A stretch of 14,245 bases of DNA from JBDTNQ01 sp039933635 (GCA_039933635.1 JBDTNQ010000115.1:1-14245); one strand, 5' to 3'; counted from the first letter of the stretch, positions 1-8,247 are shown. Notes: a model not told the origin generated them from the letters alone. Program-made: numbers and translations.

Positions 1-1382
1 CCCTTGAACCCGCCCGCGGACCGATCGCGCAGCCAGATCACGCCGAAGACGAGGAGCAGGACGGCCGGGAAGATGGCCACGTCGCGGAACGAGACCTGAG
101 CCGCGTAGCTCTGCACCCGGGTGAGCTCTGCAAGCGCCGTCTGCCCGGCCGCGGTGGCAGCGCCGGCAGCCGCATCGACCTGCGCCTGCAGGGCCGCGAA
201 TGCCGCAGGACCTCCGGCCGCCTCGACCTTCTTCGTGTCGTAAATCGAGCCCATGAGCGGCAAGACGAACTGAATCGACAACATGCCCGCCGTGCCCATC
301 AGCCCCATCAGCAGCGCGCCGCCGCGCGGAAATCGCTCCGACGCCGTCGCCAACATCGTTGGCCACATGAAGCAGACGCCCGTGCCCCACAGCGTGGCCG
401 CAAGCAGGCCCGTCACGGGCGAGTTCGCGAAGCTCAGGGCCACGAGCCCCAGGGACGCCAGCAGGCACGACACCCATAGCAGGCCAATGGACGACAATGC
501 GTGCACCAGCGGCCCCGCGAAGTGCCGCGCCACGAACATCAGCGCGCTCACATACACGAGAAGCAGAATGCCCGGCATGTGCACGGTCTGGCTGAGCGCG
601 AAATCCACCCACTGTCCGGGCGCAAGTTCCGACGCCGCCGTCAGGAACATCGAGCAGAACAGCACGAAGAACATCGGCTTCAGCAGTTCGCGGAACATGT
701 CACCCGCGGACACACCAGCGGCCTGACGCTCCGTCGGGGGAAAGGTCAGTCCGAGCGACAGCACAATGGCGCCAATCGCCGGGATGGCCACGAGCGCCAG
801 CTTGATCTGCCAGCCGATGCCCATGCTGCCGAGCCAAACCCCCAGGAGGCCGCCAATCACGAGACCGCCGGGCCACCACGCGTGCAGCGCGTTCAGTTTG
901 GCAGCCTTCTCATCCGGATAGAGGGTGGCAATCAAGGGATTGATGACCGTTTCCACCAGCCCCCAACCGATGCCGGCAATCAGCGCGCCGTACCAGAGCA
1001 TGTCGGCCGCCGCCGGACCGGTCGAAATGGTGTTGGCGTAGGCCATGAGGAGGGACCCACCGCCGAGACACAACGCCGCCAGCCGCAGGAACAGACCCAT
1101 GCTGATGTAGTCGAGCAACGGGCTGCAGATGGCAATCGTGAACGCGAAGCCGAGAAACGGCACGCCGAGCACGTTGGCCAGCCGGGCGCCCGAGTTCACG
1201 ATGTCAATCGGATCGAAGAACACGCGCTTCAGGTCGGTCGCCGTGTCAGCCCGAATCGCATTGGCCACACCCGCCGTCACCAACGCCAGACTGCTCACGA
1301 GGAACAGGCGGCTCTTGTTGTACGCCGCATGCCGATCGACGGACCCGGCCTCCGACCGACGAACCCCAGACGTTGCACTCAT
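1..1382 (-). CDS. MFS permease, C-terminus cut by window edge
   Basis: Reading the minus strand from ATG at 1382 gives 460 codons without a stop, running off the left edge. The product is strongly hydrophobic with about 11-12 membrane segments, as in the major facilitator superfamily; it most resembles sugar/fucose-permease-like members, but the substrate cannot be read from the sequence. Seen: a cytosolic N-terminus of about 24 residues, an early helix ending SLALVTAGVANAIRAD, a central conserved stretch NPLIATLYPDEKAAK followed by LNALHAWWPGG, and a late Ala-rich loop (about residues 382-432) before a final helix FPAVLLLVFGVIWL. The last visible residues (RDRSAGGFK) are charged and lie just after that helix, so probably only a few residues are missing. 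Start choice: GGAGGGG lies 7-8 bases upstream of the ATG. It is divergent from the uup gene. Family confident, substrate unknown. Confidence 0.87.
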   Translation of the reverse strand, partial: MSATSGVRRSEAGSVDRHAAYNKSRLFLVSSLALVTAGVANAIRADTATDLKRVFFDPIDIVNSGARLANVLGVPFLGFAFTIAICSPLLDYISMGLFLRLAALCLGGGSLLMAYANTISTGPAAADMLWYGALIAGIGWGLVETVINPLIATLYPDEKAAKLNALHAWWPGGLVIGGLLGVWLGSMGIGWQIKLALVAIPAIGAIVLSLGLTFPPTERQAAGVSAGDMFRELLKPMFFVLFCSMFLTAASELAPGQWVDFALSQTVHMPGILLLVYVSALMFVARHFAGPLVHALSSIGLLWVSCLLASLGLVALSFANSPVTGLLAATLWGTGVCFMWPTMLATASERFPRGGALLMGLMGTAGMLSIQFVLPLMGSIYDTKKVEAAGGPAAFAALQAQVDAAAGAATAAGQTALAELTRVQSYAAQVSFRDVAIFPAVLLLVFGVIWLRDRSAGGFK

Positions 1383-1471
1383 GTTCTCGCCCCTCCGGAT
1401 ACGCAGGCAGCTGGCAGAGCCCCCAAGCGTCCTAATGCCGAAATCAATTTCAGAGGCGTGCATTCTATGCT

Positions 1472-1493
1472 GATTCCTGGCCTCCCGGGAATC
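1472..1493. promoter_or_regulatory. inverted repeat in the permease/uup divergent gap
   Basis: The 146-bp gap between the divergent starts (1383-1528) holds a perfect 6-bp inverted repeat, GATTCC, ten bases, then GGAATC. A weak -10-like TATGCT lies at 1466-1471 just before it, with no recognisable -35. The gap must carry both promoters, so this could be an operator, but such repeats arise by chance in this much DNA. Low confidence. Confidence 0.2.
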
Positions 1494-1528
1494 CTGAACG
1501 CCCACGCCGCCATGGTAAGTTCGTTCGG

Positions 1529-3436
1529 ATGCCCCTCCTCACCCTCAGCCACGTGTCCACGGCATTCGGACATCTGCCGCTGTTAGACGATGCCTCGTTG
1601 CAGGTGGACGAGAGAGAACGGATTGCCATTATCGGGAGGAATGGGACGGGCAAGTCCACGCTGCTCCGCATCCTCAGCGGTGAACTCACGCCAGACGAGG
1701 GCAACATCTGGCGGACGCCGGGCCTCGAGGCCGCCCGCCTCGATCAGGACGTCCCGCTCGTGTCGACCCGCTCGGTCTTCGACGTCGTCGCCGACGGGCT
1801 TGGCCGCCAAGGCGACCTGGTCCGGGCCTATCACCACGCCGTGGAAGCCCTCATGGCGTCGCCCGAAGACGACGGGCTGTTGGTGGAGTTGGGCCGGCTG
1901 CAGCATGAGCTCGAAGAGCACGATGGGTGGCGCACCGAGCAGCGCGTGGAGCTGATCATCGAGAAGCTGGCCCTGCCGGCGTCAGCCGTGGTCGACACCC
2001 TCTCAGGCGGGTGGCGACGTCGGGTGATGCTTGCGCGGGCGCTGGTCGCCCAGCCAGGTCTGCTGCTGCTCGACGAACCCACCAACCACCTCGACATCGA
2101 GGCCATCGACTGGCTCGAGAACTTCCTGCTCGACTACCCGGGCTCGGTCGTGTTCGTGACGCACGACCGTTCGTTCCTTCGCCGCCTCGCAACCCGTACC
2201 GTGGAGTTGGATCGCGGTCGCCTCACGTCCTGGCCCGGCGACTACGATACGTTCCTCGAAAAGAAGGACGCGTGGCTCGCCAACGAAGCCCTGCAGCACG
2301 AGAAGTTCGACAAACGACTGGCGGAGGAAGAGGTGTGGCTGCGCCAGGGCGTCAAGGCGCGCCGGACGCGGAACGAAGGACGCGTGAAAGCCCTGATGGA
2401 GATGCGCCGCGAGCGCGCCGAGCGACGCGACGTGCTCGGGCGCGTGCGCCTCGCGATCGATGCCGCCGACCGCTCGGGTCACGTGGTGTTCGAGGCGGAG
2501 CACCTGTCCTTCGGCTACGCCGGCAAGCCCGTCATCGACGACTTCTCCACGCGCATCACGCGCGGCGATCGCATCGGGCTCATCGGGCCGAACGGTGCGG
2601 GCAAAACCACGTTGCTGCGTCTGCTCGTCGGCGACTTGCAGCCCGACAACGGCACGATCGAGCGCGGGACGAACCTGCAGGTGGCCTACTTCGATCAACA
2701 GCGCGAGCAGCTCGATCCGGAGCGTTCGGTCGTCGATACCGTCGCCGACGGTAATGACACCGTGGTCGTCAACGGCCAGCCGCGGCACGTCCACGGATAC
2801 CTGCGTGATTTCCTGTTCCCGGCCGAGCGGGCACGGTCCCCCGTCAAGGCACTGTCAGGCGGAGAACGCAATCGCCTGCTGCTGGCTCGGCTGCTGACGC
2901 GACCCGCCAACGTGCTGATCCTCGACGAGCCGACCAACGACCTGGATCTGGAAACCCTCGAGCTCGTCGAAGAGCAGCTCGCGGAGTTCCCCGGCACCAT
3001 CCTCATCGTCAGCCACGACCGCACGTTCCTCGACAATGTCGTCACGAGCGTGTTCGCCTTCGAAGGCGATGGCAGGGTCGTCGAGTACGTCGGGGGGTAC
3101 GAGGACTGGAAGCGCCAGCGTAAGGCCGCGGCGGACCTAGCCGCCATGCCATTGAAGCCGGCGACACCCTTGCCACAAGCTCCGCCGCCCAGCCGCCTCA
3201 AGTCCGCGCCGGCCGTGAAGTTGTCGTTCAAAGAGAAGCAGGAATTCGAGCGGCTCCCCAAGCGCATCCAGGCCCTCGAGGAGGAATTGCGGACCCTCGA
3301 GACACGGCTGGCGTCCGCAGATTTCTACAAGCAACCCGCCGACGTCATCAAGACCACGGCCGACCGTCTCGATCCCCTGCAGGTCGAGATTCTCGAGGCC
3401 TACGAGCGAAGAGCCGAGCTGGAATCGCGCCGATAA
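1529..3436 (+). CDS. uup: ABC-F family ATPase, Uup type
   Basis: 635 residues, the same length as I recall for E. coli Uup, and similar throughout. ABC-F proteins are soluble twin-ATPases with no membrane domain that act on ribosomes; Uup has also been linked to precise transposon excision and DNA binding. Seen: first ATPase domain with Walker A GRNGTGKST (36-44), signature LSGGW (158-162) and Walker B LLLLDEPTNHLD (from 178); the inter-domain linker with the hallmark EEVWLRQGVKARRTRNEGR; second domain with Walker A GPNGAGKTT (353-361), signature LSGGE (442-446) and Walker B LILDEPTND (463-471). A Pro/Ala-rich spacer (about 540-560) leads to a charged C-terminal coiled coil (about 565-635), the feature that separates Uup from EttA. 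The start fits the family N-terminus, though no good ribosome-binding site is visible. The stop is 3 bp from the convergent glgB stop, and no terminator hairpin is evident between them. Confidence 0.95.
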   Translation: MPLLTLSHVSTAFGHLPLLDDASLQVDERERIAIIGRNGTGKSTLLRILSGELTPDEGNIWRTPGLEAARLDQDVPLVSTRSVFDVVADGLGRQGDLVRAYHHAVEALMASPEDDGLLVELGRLQHELEEHDGWRTEQRVELIIEKLALPASAVVDTLSGGWRRRVMLARALVAQPGLLLLDEPTNHLDIEAIDWLENFLLDYPGSVVFVTHDRSFLRRLATRTVELDRGRLTSWPGDYDTFLEKKDAWLANEALQHEKFDKRLAEEEVWLRQGVKARRTRNEGRVKALMEMRRERAERRDVLGRVRLAIDAADRSGHVVFEAEHLSFGYAGKPVIDDFSTRITRGDRIGLIGPNGAGKTTLLRLLVGDLQPDNGTIERGTNLQVAYFDQQREQLDPERSVVDTVADGNDTVVVNGQPRHVHGYLRDFLFPAERARSPVKALSGGERNRLLLARLLTRPANVLILDEPTNDLDLETLELVEEQLAEFPGTILIVSHDRTFLDNVVTSVFAFEGDGRVVEYVGGYEDWKRQRKAAADLAAMPLKPATPLPQAPPPSRLKSAPAVKLSFKEKQEFERLPKRIQALEEELRTLETRLASADFYKQPADVIKTTADRLDPLQVEILEAYERRAELESRR

Positions 3437-3439
3437 CGG

Positions 3440-5326
3440 CTACTCGCTCTCTTTCTTCAGAATCAGCCCCGCCAGCGGTGGGATCGTCAGTCGCAGCGAT
3501 TGCATGTGGCCGTGGGCGGGAATGGCTTCCGTGTGGACGCCGCCCTGGTTGCCGACGTTGCCGCCGGCGTACCATTCGGCGTCGCTGTTGAGCAGTTCGC
3601 GATAGAAGCCGGCCTCCGGGACGCCAATCCGGTAGTCGCCGCGGATGATCGGCGTGAAGTTCAGGACCACGGCCACGAAGTCGTGCGGATCGCGCGCGCG
3701 GCGGATGAACGAGATGATGCTCGACTCGTGATCGTTGCAGTCGATCCACGAAAATCCGGAGGCGTCGAAATCCACCTGGTGGAGGGCCAACTGCGCGCCG
3801 TAGACCTGATTGAGGTCACCGACGAAGCGCTGGAGGCCGGCGTGAAGCGGCATCGTCAGCAGATCCCAGTCGAGTGAGTCGTCGTGACGCCACTCGCGCC
3901 ATTCGCCCAGTTCACAGCCCATGAAGAGCAGCTTCTTGCCCGGGTGCGCCCACATGAAGGTGTAGAGCGCGCGCAGCGTCGCGGCCTTCTGCCACGGATC
4001 GCCCGGCACCTTCTGCATCATCGAGCCTTTGCCGTGCACGACCTCATCGTGCGAGAACGGCAGGACGAAGTTCTCGTTGTACGCGTAGAGCATCGAGAAC
4101 GTCAGGTGCTGGTGCTCCCACCGGCGGTACACGGGATCCTTCCCGATGTAGGTGAGAATGTCGTGCATCCAGCCCATGTTCCACTTGAACGTGAACCCGA
4201 GGCCGCCGACCCACGTCGGCCGGCTCACGGCGGGAAACGCCGTCGACTCCTCGGCAATCATCACCGTGCCGGGATGATGCGAGTGTGTCAGCGCGTTCAG
4301 CTCTCGCAGGAAGTCGATCGCCTCGAGGTTCTCGCGGCCGCCGTACTGATTCGGCATCCACTCGCCTTCCCTGCGCGAGTAGTCCAGATACAGCATCGAC
4401 GCCACGGCATCCACGCGGAGGCCATCGATATGAAAGCTCTCGAGCCAGAAGAGCGCGTTCGAGAGCAGGAAGTTGCGGACCTCGTGGCGCCCGTAGTTGA
4501 AGATGAGCGTGCCCCAGTCCTGGTGCTCACCCTGCCGCGGATCGGAATGCTCGAACAGCGCCGTGCCGTCGAACTGCGCGAGGCCGTGGCCATCTTTCGG
4601 GAAATGTCCGGGCACCCAGTCGAGAAACACGCCAATGCCGTTCAGATGGCATTCGTCGACGAAGAAGCGGAAGTCGTCCGGGGTGCCAAAGCGGCTGGTC
4701 GGCGCGAAATACCCCGTCACCTGGTAGCCCCACGACCCATCGAAGGGGTGCTCCATCACCGGCAGCAGCTCGATGTGTGTGAATCCAAGACGCTTCACGT
4801 ACGGCACCAGCTCCGCGGCCAGCTCCCGCCACGTCAGCGATCGATGGCCTTCGAGCGTGTTGCGACGCCAGGACCCCGGGTGCACTTCGTAGACGGACAT
4901 CGGTCCGTCGAGCGCCACGGCCTCGCGTCGTGCGGACATCCACGCCGCATCGCGCCACGCGTGCCGTCCGAGATCGGACGTGATCGACGCGGTCCGCGGC
5001 GGCACTTCCGACGTCAGGCCGAACGGATCGGTCTTTTCGAGCAACGGGCCGGTCTGCGGCTGAATGGTGAACTTGTAGAGCTCGCCCGCGGCGAGCCCGG
5101 GCACGAAGGTCTCCCAGAGGCCGCTGACACCCAGCACCTGCAACGGGTGCCTGGTGCTGTCCCAGTCGTTGAACGATCCCACGACGGACACGCCGCGCGC
5201 GTTCGGCGCCCACACCACGAAGCTGTAGCCCTCGCGGCCGTCCCGGCGGGCTGGGCGCGCGCCCATCTTTTCCCACGCGCGCAGCCAGTGGCCTTCTCCA
5301 AAGAGGTAAGCCTCGTAATCGGACAC
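3440..5326 (-). CDS. glgB: 1,4-alpha-glucan (glycogen) branching enzyme, GH13
   Basis: Cuts alpha-1,4-glucan chains and re-attaches them through alpha-1,6 bonds in glycogen synthesis, in the cytosol. With the GTG at 5326 it has 628 residues, typical of branching enzymes lacking the extra N1 domain. Seen (GTG numbering): CBM48 domain with VVWAPNARGVSVVGSFNDWD (about 15-110); GH13 barrel with DWVPGHFPKD (region I), DGLRVDAVASMLY with nucleophile D306 (region II), MIAEES with acid/base E359 (region III) and FSHDEVVHGK (region IV); a beta C-terminal domain. D306 to E359 is 53 residues, as in E. coli GlgB (405 to 458). An in-frame ATG at 5413 would add 29 residues containing three cysteines; these resemble nothing in the family, so I prefer the GTG, although neither start has a good ribosome-binding site. 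No glgA or glgC lies nearby. Confidence 0.93.
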   Translation of the reverse strand: MSDYEAYLFGEGHWLRAWEKMGARPARRDGREGYSFVVWAPNARGVSVVGSFNDWDSTRHPLQVLGVSGLWETFVPGLAAGELYKFTIQPQTGPLLEKTDPFGLTSEVPPRTASITSDLGRHAWRDAAWMSARREAVALDGPMSVYEVHPGSWRRNTLEGHRSLTWRELAAELVPYVKRLGFTHIELLPVMEHPFDGSWGYQVTGYFAPTSRFGTPDDFRFFVDECHLNGIGVFLDWVPGHFPKDGHGLAQFDGTALFEHSDPRQGEHQDWGTLIFNYGRHEVRNFLLSNALFWLESFHIDGLRVDAVASMLYLDYSRREGEWMPNQYGGRENLEAIDFLRELNALTHSHHPGTVMIAEESTAFPAVSRPTWVGGLGFTFKWNMGWMHDILTYIGKDPVYRRWEHQHLTFSMLYAYNENFVLPFSHDEVVHGKGSMMQKVPGDPWQKAATLRALYTFMWAHPGKKLLFMGCELGEWREWRHDDSLDWDLLTMPLHAGLQRFVGDLNQVYGAQLALHQVDFDASGFSWIDCNDHESSIISFIRRARDPHDFVAVVLNFTPIIRGDYRIGVPEAGFYRELLNSDAEWYAGGNVGNQGGVHTEAIPAHGHMQSLRLTIPPLAGLILKKESE

Positions 5327-5423
5327 AATTCGGCCGGATCCCGCAGAGCCTGGATTGGGTGCCACGACCAGACTGTGGCAGAAAACCGGGCAATTGGAAA
5401 CCCGGCATCGCACACGATCGCCC

Positions 5424-5828
5424 TCAGATCATCCGCTCCCGAATCTCCCTGGGCGGAATCTCGCACGCGTTGGACTTGCCCGCCAGGCGATGGCGAACGG
5501 CGGCGACCACGCGGTAGACGACGTCGCGTAGGGCAACGGGCACCAGGAGGAACACGCGCGCCATGTGCCACGGCGCGCGCAGCCGCGCGGCAATCCGCAA
5601 CGTCGCCGTCGACCGCAGATACACCTGGCCATCCTCAATCAGGATGAGGCTCCTGGTCGTTTCGCGCGTCAGACCATAGGGATCCAGCAGCGCCGCCGCC
5701 TGCGGCGACTGCGACGCGCCGAACCGGAAATAGCCGTGCGGATCGCGCGACGCGATGAACTTCACGGCGCCTTCGCAGAACGCGCACGTACCGTCGAACA
5801 GCACGATGCCAGAGGCGGGAGGCTGCAC
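5424..5828 (-). CDS. DCC-family (DUF393) thiol-disulfide oxidoreductase-like protein
   Basis: About 134 residues. The N-terminus carries the family hallmark VLFDGTCAFCEGAVKFI, i.e. D-G-x-C-x-x-C, which gives the DCC family its name; a thioredoxin-like redox role is assumed for the family, with no well-defined substrate. The central part matches the family pattern (hydrophobic strand LILIEDGQVYLRST, then a helix with RVFLLVPVALRDVVYRVVAA), and the end (RHRLAGKSNACEIPP) matches the usual conserved tail with another Cys. Start: GTG at 5828 is preceded directly in frame by a TTG at 5831; either could serve and neither has a clear ribosome-binding site. It lies between the glycerol genes and glgB on the same strand. 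Its metabolic link to them is unknown. Family call firm, function not. Confidence 0.87.
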   Translation of the reverse strand: MQPPASGIVLFDGTCAFCEGAVKFIASRDPHGYFRFGASQSPQAAALLDPYGLTRETTRSLILIEDGQVYLRSTATLRIAARLRAPWHMARVFLLVPVALRDVVYRVVAAVRHRLAGKSNACEIPPREIRERMI

Positions 5829-5868
5829 CAATTCAGCTTATCAGCCGTTCACGCGCCGGGCCGGAAGC

Positions 5869-5955
5869 CTAGGCGTGCGCCGGACCGAAGTACCACAGCA
5901 GCCAGCCAGCAAACAGGATGGCAAAGAGCAGTTTCAGAGCTTTGCTGAGGGACAT
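5869..5955 (-). CDS. 28-residue single-helix membrane microprotein coupled to glpK
   Basis: An ATG at 5955 follows the glpK stop after only two bases, with purine-rich GAAGAGAAGAGC just upstream inside the end of glpK, so translation by re-initiation is plausible. The product starts MSLSKALK, continues with a hydrophobic stretch (about residues 9-24, LLFAILFAGWLLWYF) and ends in GPAHA before a TAG. Two lysines before the helix predict an N-in orientation under the positive-inside rule. I do not recognise a family. It could be a real small membrane protein of the glycerol operon, possibly touching GlpF or another membrane partner, or a chance ORF. Spacing and composition argue for a gene; conservation could not be tested. 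Confidence 0.5.
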   Translation of the reverse strand: MSLSKALKLLFAILFAGWLLWYFGPAHA

Positions 5956-5957
5956 GG

Positions 5958-7445
5958 TCAGCTCTTCTCTTCCCAGCTCTTGGCCCGCCCCAGCGCTTTG
6001 TTCCAGCCGGCCAGCAGGGCCTTGCGCGCGGGAGGCTTCATCGTCGGCGTGAAGCGGCGGTCGGTCTGCCACTGCTCGGCGATCTCGGCCTTGCTCTTCC
6101 AGAAGCCGACGGCGAGACCGGCCAGGTATGCGGCGCCGAGGGCGGTGGTCTCCGACACGACGGGCCGCACGACGGGTACGCCAAGCAGGTCGGCCTGGAA
6201 CTGCATGAGCAGGTTGTTCGCGCAGGCGCCGCCGTCCACCCGAAGTTCGCGCAGGCGGATCTTCGCGTCGCGCTCCATCGCGTGCAACACGTCGGTTACC
6301 TGATACGCAATGCCTTCGAGCGCCGCGCGGGCGATGTGAGAACGATTCGATCCGCGCGTCAGCCCCACGATGGCGCCGCGGGCGTACTGATCCCAATGCG
6401 GCGCCCCGAGGCCGGCAAATGCCGGCACGACGTACACCCCGCCGTTGTCCGGCACGCGCGACGCCAGCGATTCGACTTCCGACGAGGTCCCGATGATCCC
6501 GAGCTCATCGCGCAGCCACTGCACCACCGCGCCCGCGATGAAGATGCTGCCTTCGAGCGCGTACTCCGTCTTCGACCCAATGCGCCACGCAACCGTCGTG
6601 AGCAGGTTGTTACGCGACGCGATCGGCTTGGGCCCGGTCTGCATCAGCATGAAGCAGCCGGTGCCGTACGTGTTCTTCACCATGCCGGGCTTCGTGCAGG
6701 CCTGGCCGAACAGCGCGGCCTGCTGGTCCCCGGCAATGCCCGCAACGGGAACCGGGGCACCGAACACATGGGATTCGCCGTAGACCTCACTCGACGATCG
6801 CACCTCGGGCAACATCGATGACGGCACCCCGAACACCTTGAGCAGCTCGACGTCCCATTGGCCCTGATGGATATTGAACAGCATCGTCCGCGACGCGTTG
6901 CTCGCATCGGTCACGTGCTGGCGGCCACCCGTAAGGTTCCAGACCAGCCACGCATCGATGGTGCCGAAGGCCAGCCGGCCCGCCCGCGCGCGCGCCTTCG
7001 CACCGGGAACGTGCTCGAGCAGCCACTGCAGCTTGGTACCCGAAAAATACGCATCGATCACGAGGCCCGTCTTGCGCCGGACCATCGGGGACAGGCCGCG
7101 TGCGCGCAGGCGGTCGCAGATGCCGGCCGTGCGGCGATCCTGCCAGACGATGGCGTTGGCAATGGGCTGGCCGGTGTCGCGATCCCAGACGACCGTGGTT
7201 TCGCGTTGATTCGTGATGCCGATGGCCGCGATGTCCGTCGCGTTCAATCGCGCGCGCTCAATGGCCTGTGACGCCACCGTGGACTGCGTCGCCCAAATTT
7301 CCTGCGCGTCGTGCTCGACCCATCCCGGCTTCGGAAATATCTGCCGGAACTCCTGCTGCGCCATCGACACGACCGACCCGGCGTGATCGAACACGATCGC
7401 GCGGGAGCTGGTGGTTCCTTGATCCAGAGCGAGGATGTATTTCAT
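5958..7445 (-). CDS. glpK: glycerol kinase
   Basis: ATP-dependent phosphorylation of glycerol to glycerol-3-phosphate, trapping glycerol that enters through GlpF. From ATG at 7445 the protein has 495 residues, the usual length. Seen: FGGY-kinase phosphate-binding start LALDQGTTSSRA (from residue 5), glycerol-contacting TNQRET (R81, E82), catalytic-base segment GIAGDQQAALFG (D240), NTYGTGCFMLMQTG, the C-terminal lobe motif GLGAPHWDQYARG, and RVDGGACANNLLMQFQADLL near the end. The reading frame stays open upstream to 7586, but that extension overlaps glpF and does not look like a kinase. Compared with the E. coli protein as I remember it, the GGKGGTR loop that binds fructose-1,6-bisphosphate is missing and the segment is 3 residues shorter (see findings). 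It sits directly behind glpF (31 bp). Confidence 0.96.
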   Translation of the reverse strand: MKYILALDQGTTSSRAIVFDHAGSVVSMAQQEFRQIFPKPGWVEHDAQEIWATQSTVASQAIERARLNATDIAAIGITNQRETTVVWDRDTGQPIANAIVWQDRRTAGICDRLRARGLSPMVRRKTGLVIDAYFSGTKLQWLLEHVPGAKARARAGRLAFGTIDAWLVWNLTGGRQHVTDASNASRTMLFNIHQGQWDVELLKVFGVPSSMLPEVRSSSEVYGESHVFGAPVPVAGIAGDQQAALFGQACTKPGMVKNTYGTGCFMLMQTGPKPIASRNNLLTTVAWRIGSKTEYALEGSIFIAGAVVQWLRDELGIIGTSSEVESLASRVPDNGGVYVVPAFAGLGAPHWDQYARGAIVGLTRGSNRSHIARAALEGIAYQVTDVLHAMERDAKIRLRELRVDGGACANNLLMQFQADLLGVPVVRPVVSETTALGAAYLAGLAVGFWKSKAEIAEQWQTDRRFTPTMKPPARKALLAGWNKALGRAKSWEEKS

Positions 7446-7476
7446 GGGACTCAAGCTGCGGCCCGGATGTCGGCCG

Positions 7477-8208
7477 TCACAATCCCCAGAACGCTCGATA
7501 CGCCAGCGCGCCCGCGACGCCGCCGGCGATCGGGCCGAGCACCGGCACCCAGGCGTAGCCCCAGTCGGAGTCTCCCTTACCGGCAATGGGCAGAATGGCG
7601 TGTGCGAGCCGGGGACCGAGATCGCGCGCGGGATTGATCGCGTAGCCGGTCGATCCGCCGAGTGACAACCCGATCGACCACACGATGATACCGACGAGGC
7701 ATGGACCGAATCCCCGTTCGAATCCGCTGTTCGGCGCGAGGTTCGCGGGTGTCAGAACGGCAAGCAGTCCGATCAGGAGCGCCGCTGAGCCAATCGCCTC
7801 GCTCAGGAAATTCGCGGCCGGCTGGCGCACGGCGGGCGCCGTGCAGAAGACGCCGAGCTTGGTGCCGCGGTCGGGCGTAATCGCCCAATGTGGCAGGTAG
7901 GCCAGCCAGACCAGTGCCGCGCCGATGAAACCACCGACAACCTGCGCCGCGATGTAGGTCGGCACATTCGCCCACGGGAACTTGCCGATGGCGGCCATCG
8001 CAATCGTCACGGCCGGGTTCAGGTGCGCGCCACTCGCCGCATTGACCGCATACACGGCAATCGTCACGGCCAGGGCCCAACCGGTAGTGATGACGATCCA
8101 CCCGCCGTTCTGCCCCTTCGACTTGTTGAGGAGCACGTTGGCGACGACGCCATCGCCGAGGACGACGAGCAGCGTCGTGCCCAGGACTTCGCCTGAGAAA
8201 GGACTCAT
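7477..8208 (-). CDS. glpF: glycerol facilitator (aquaglyceroporin, MIP family)
   Basis: 243 residues, six membrane helices and two half-helices, forming a passive channel for glycerol in the inner membrane. Seen: first NPA motif HLNPAVT (N64-A66) and second motif GYAINPARD (N192-D196). Aspartate directly after NPAR is the classic mark of glycerol-conducting rather than water-only channels. By alignment to E. coli GlpF the selectivity filter reads W44, G180, Y189, R195; E. coli has Phe where this has Tyr. Start: GAAGGAGGAG at 8218-8227 precedes the ATG with 9-11 bases spacing, the best ribosome-binding site in the window. Partner gene glpK follows after 31 bp. No glpD or GlpR regulator is in view. 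Confidence 0.95.
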   Translation of the reverse strand: MSPFSGEVLGTTLLVVLGDGVVANVLLNKSKGQNGGWIVITTGWALAVTIAVYAVNAASGAHLNPAVTIAMAAIGKFPWANVPTYIAAQVVGGFIGAALVWLAYLPHWAITPDRGTKLGVFCTAPAVRQPAANFLSEAIGSAALLIGLLAVLTPANLAPNSGFERGFGPCLVGIIVWSIGLSLGGSTGYAINPARDLGPRLAHAILPIAGKGDSDWGYAWVPVLGPIAGGVAGALAYRAFWGL

Positions 8209-8217
8209 GGGGTGTGG

Positions 8218-8227
8218 CTCCTCCTTC
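8218..8227 (-). promoter_or_regulatory. strong ribosome-binding site of glpF
   Basis: On the minus strand this reads GAAGGAGGAG, a near-perfect anti-16S match 9-11 bases before the glpF ATG at 8208. It lies in the 39-bp gap after manA and suggests higher translation of the channel than of the neighbouring genes, which have weak or unclear sites. Confidence 0.75.
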
Positions 8228-8247
8228 GGATGCGGGAGGCTACCACA

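Noticed and set aside
501..1586. 361-codon open frame on the plus strand
   Set aside because: It is antisense to the MFS permease, whose minus-strand translation is clearly a membrane transporter; the plus product is Arg/His/Pro-rich low-complexity sequence typical of high-GC shadow frames.
2003..2794. 263-codon minus-strand frame inside uup
   Set aside because: Shadow of the second codon position of a strongly conserved ABC-F gene; no recognisable domain.
3884..5647. 587-codon open frame on the plus strand
   Set aside because: Antisense to glgB and the DCC gene; its product is rich in Arg, His and Glu without any domain. The GH13 motifs on the minus strand explain the DNA.
7446..7586. Upstream extension of the glpK frame
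   Set aside because: It overlaps the end of glpF and has no kinase similarity; the family N-terminus starts at 7445.
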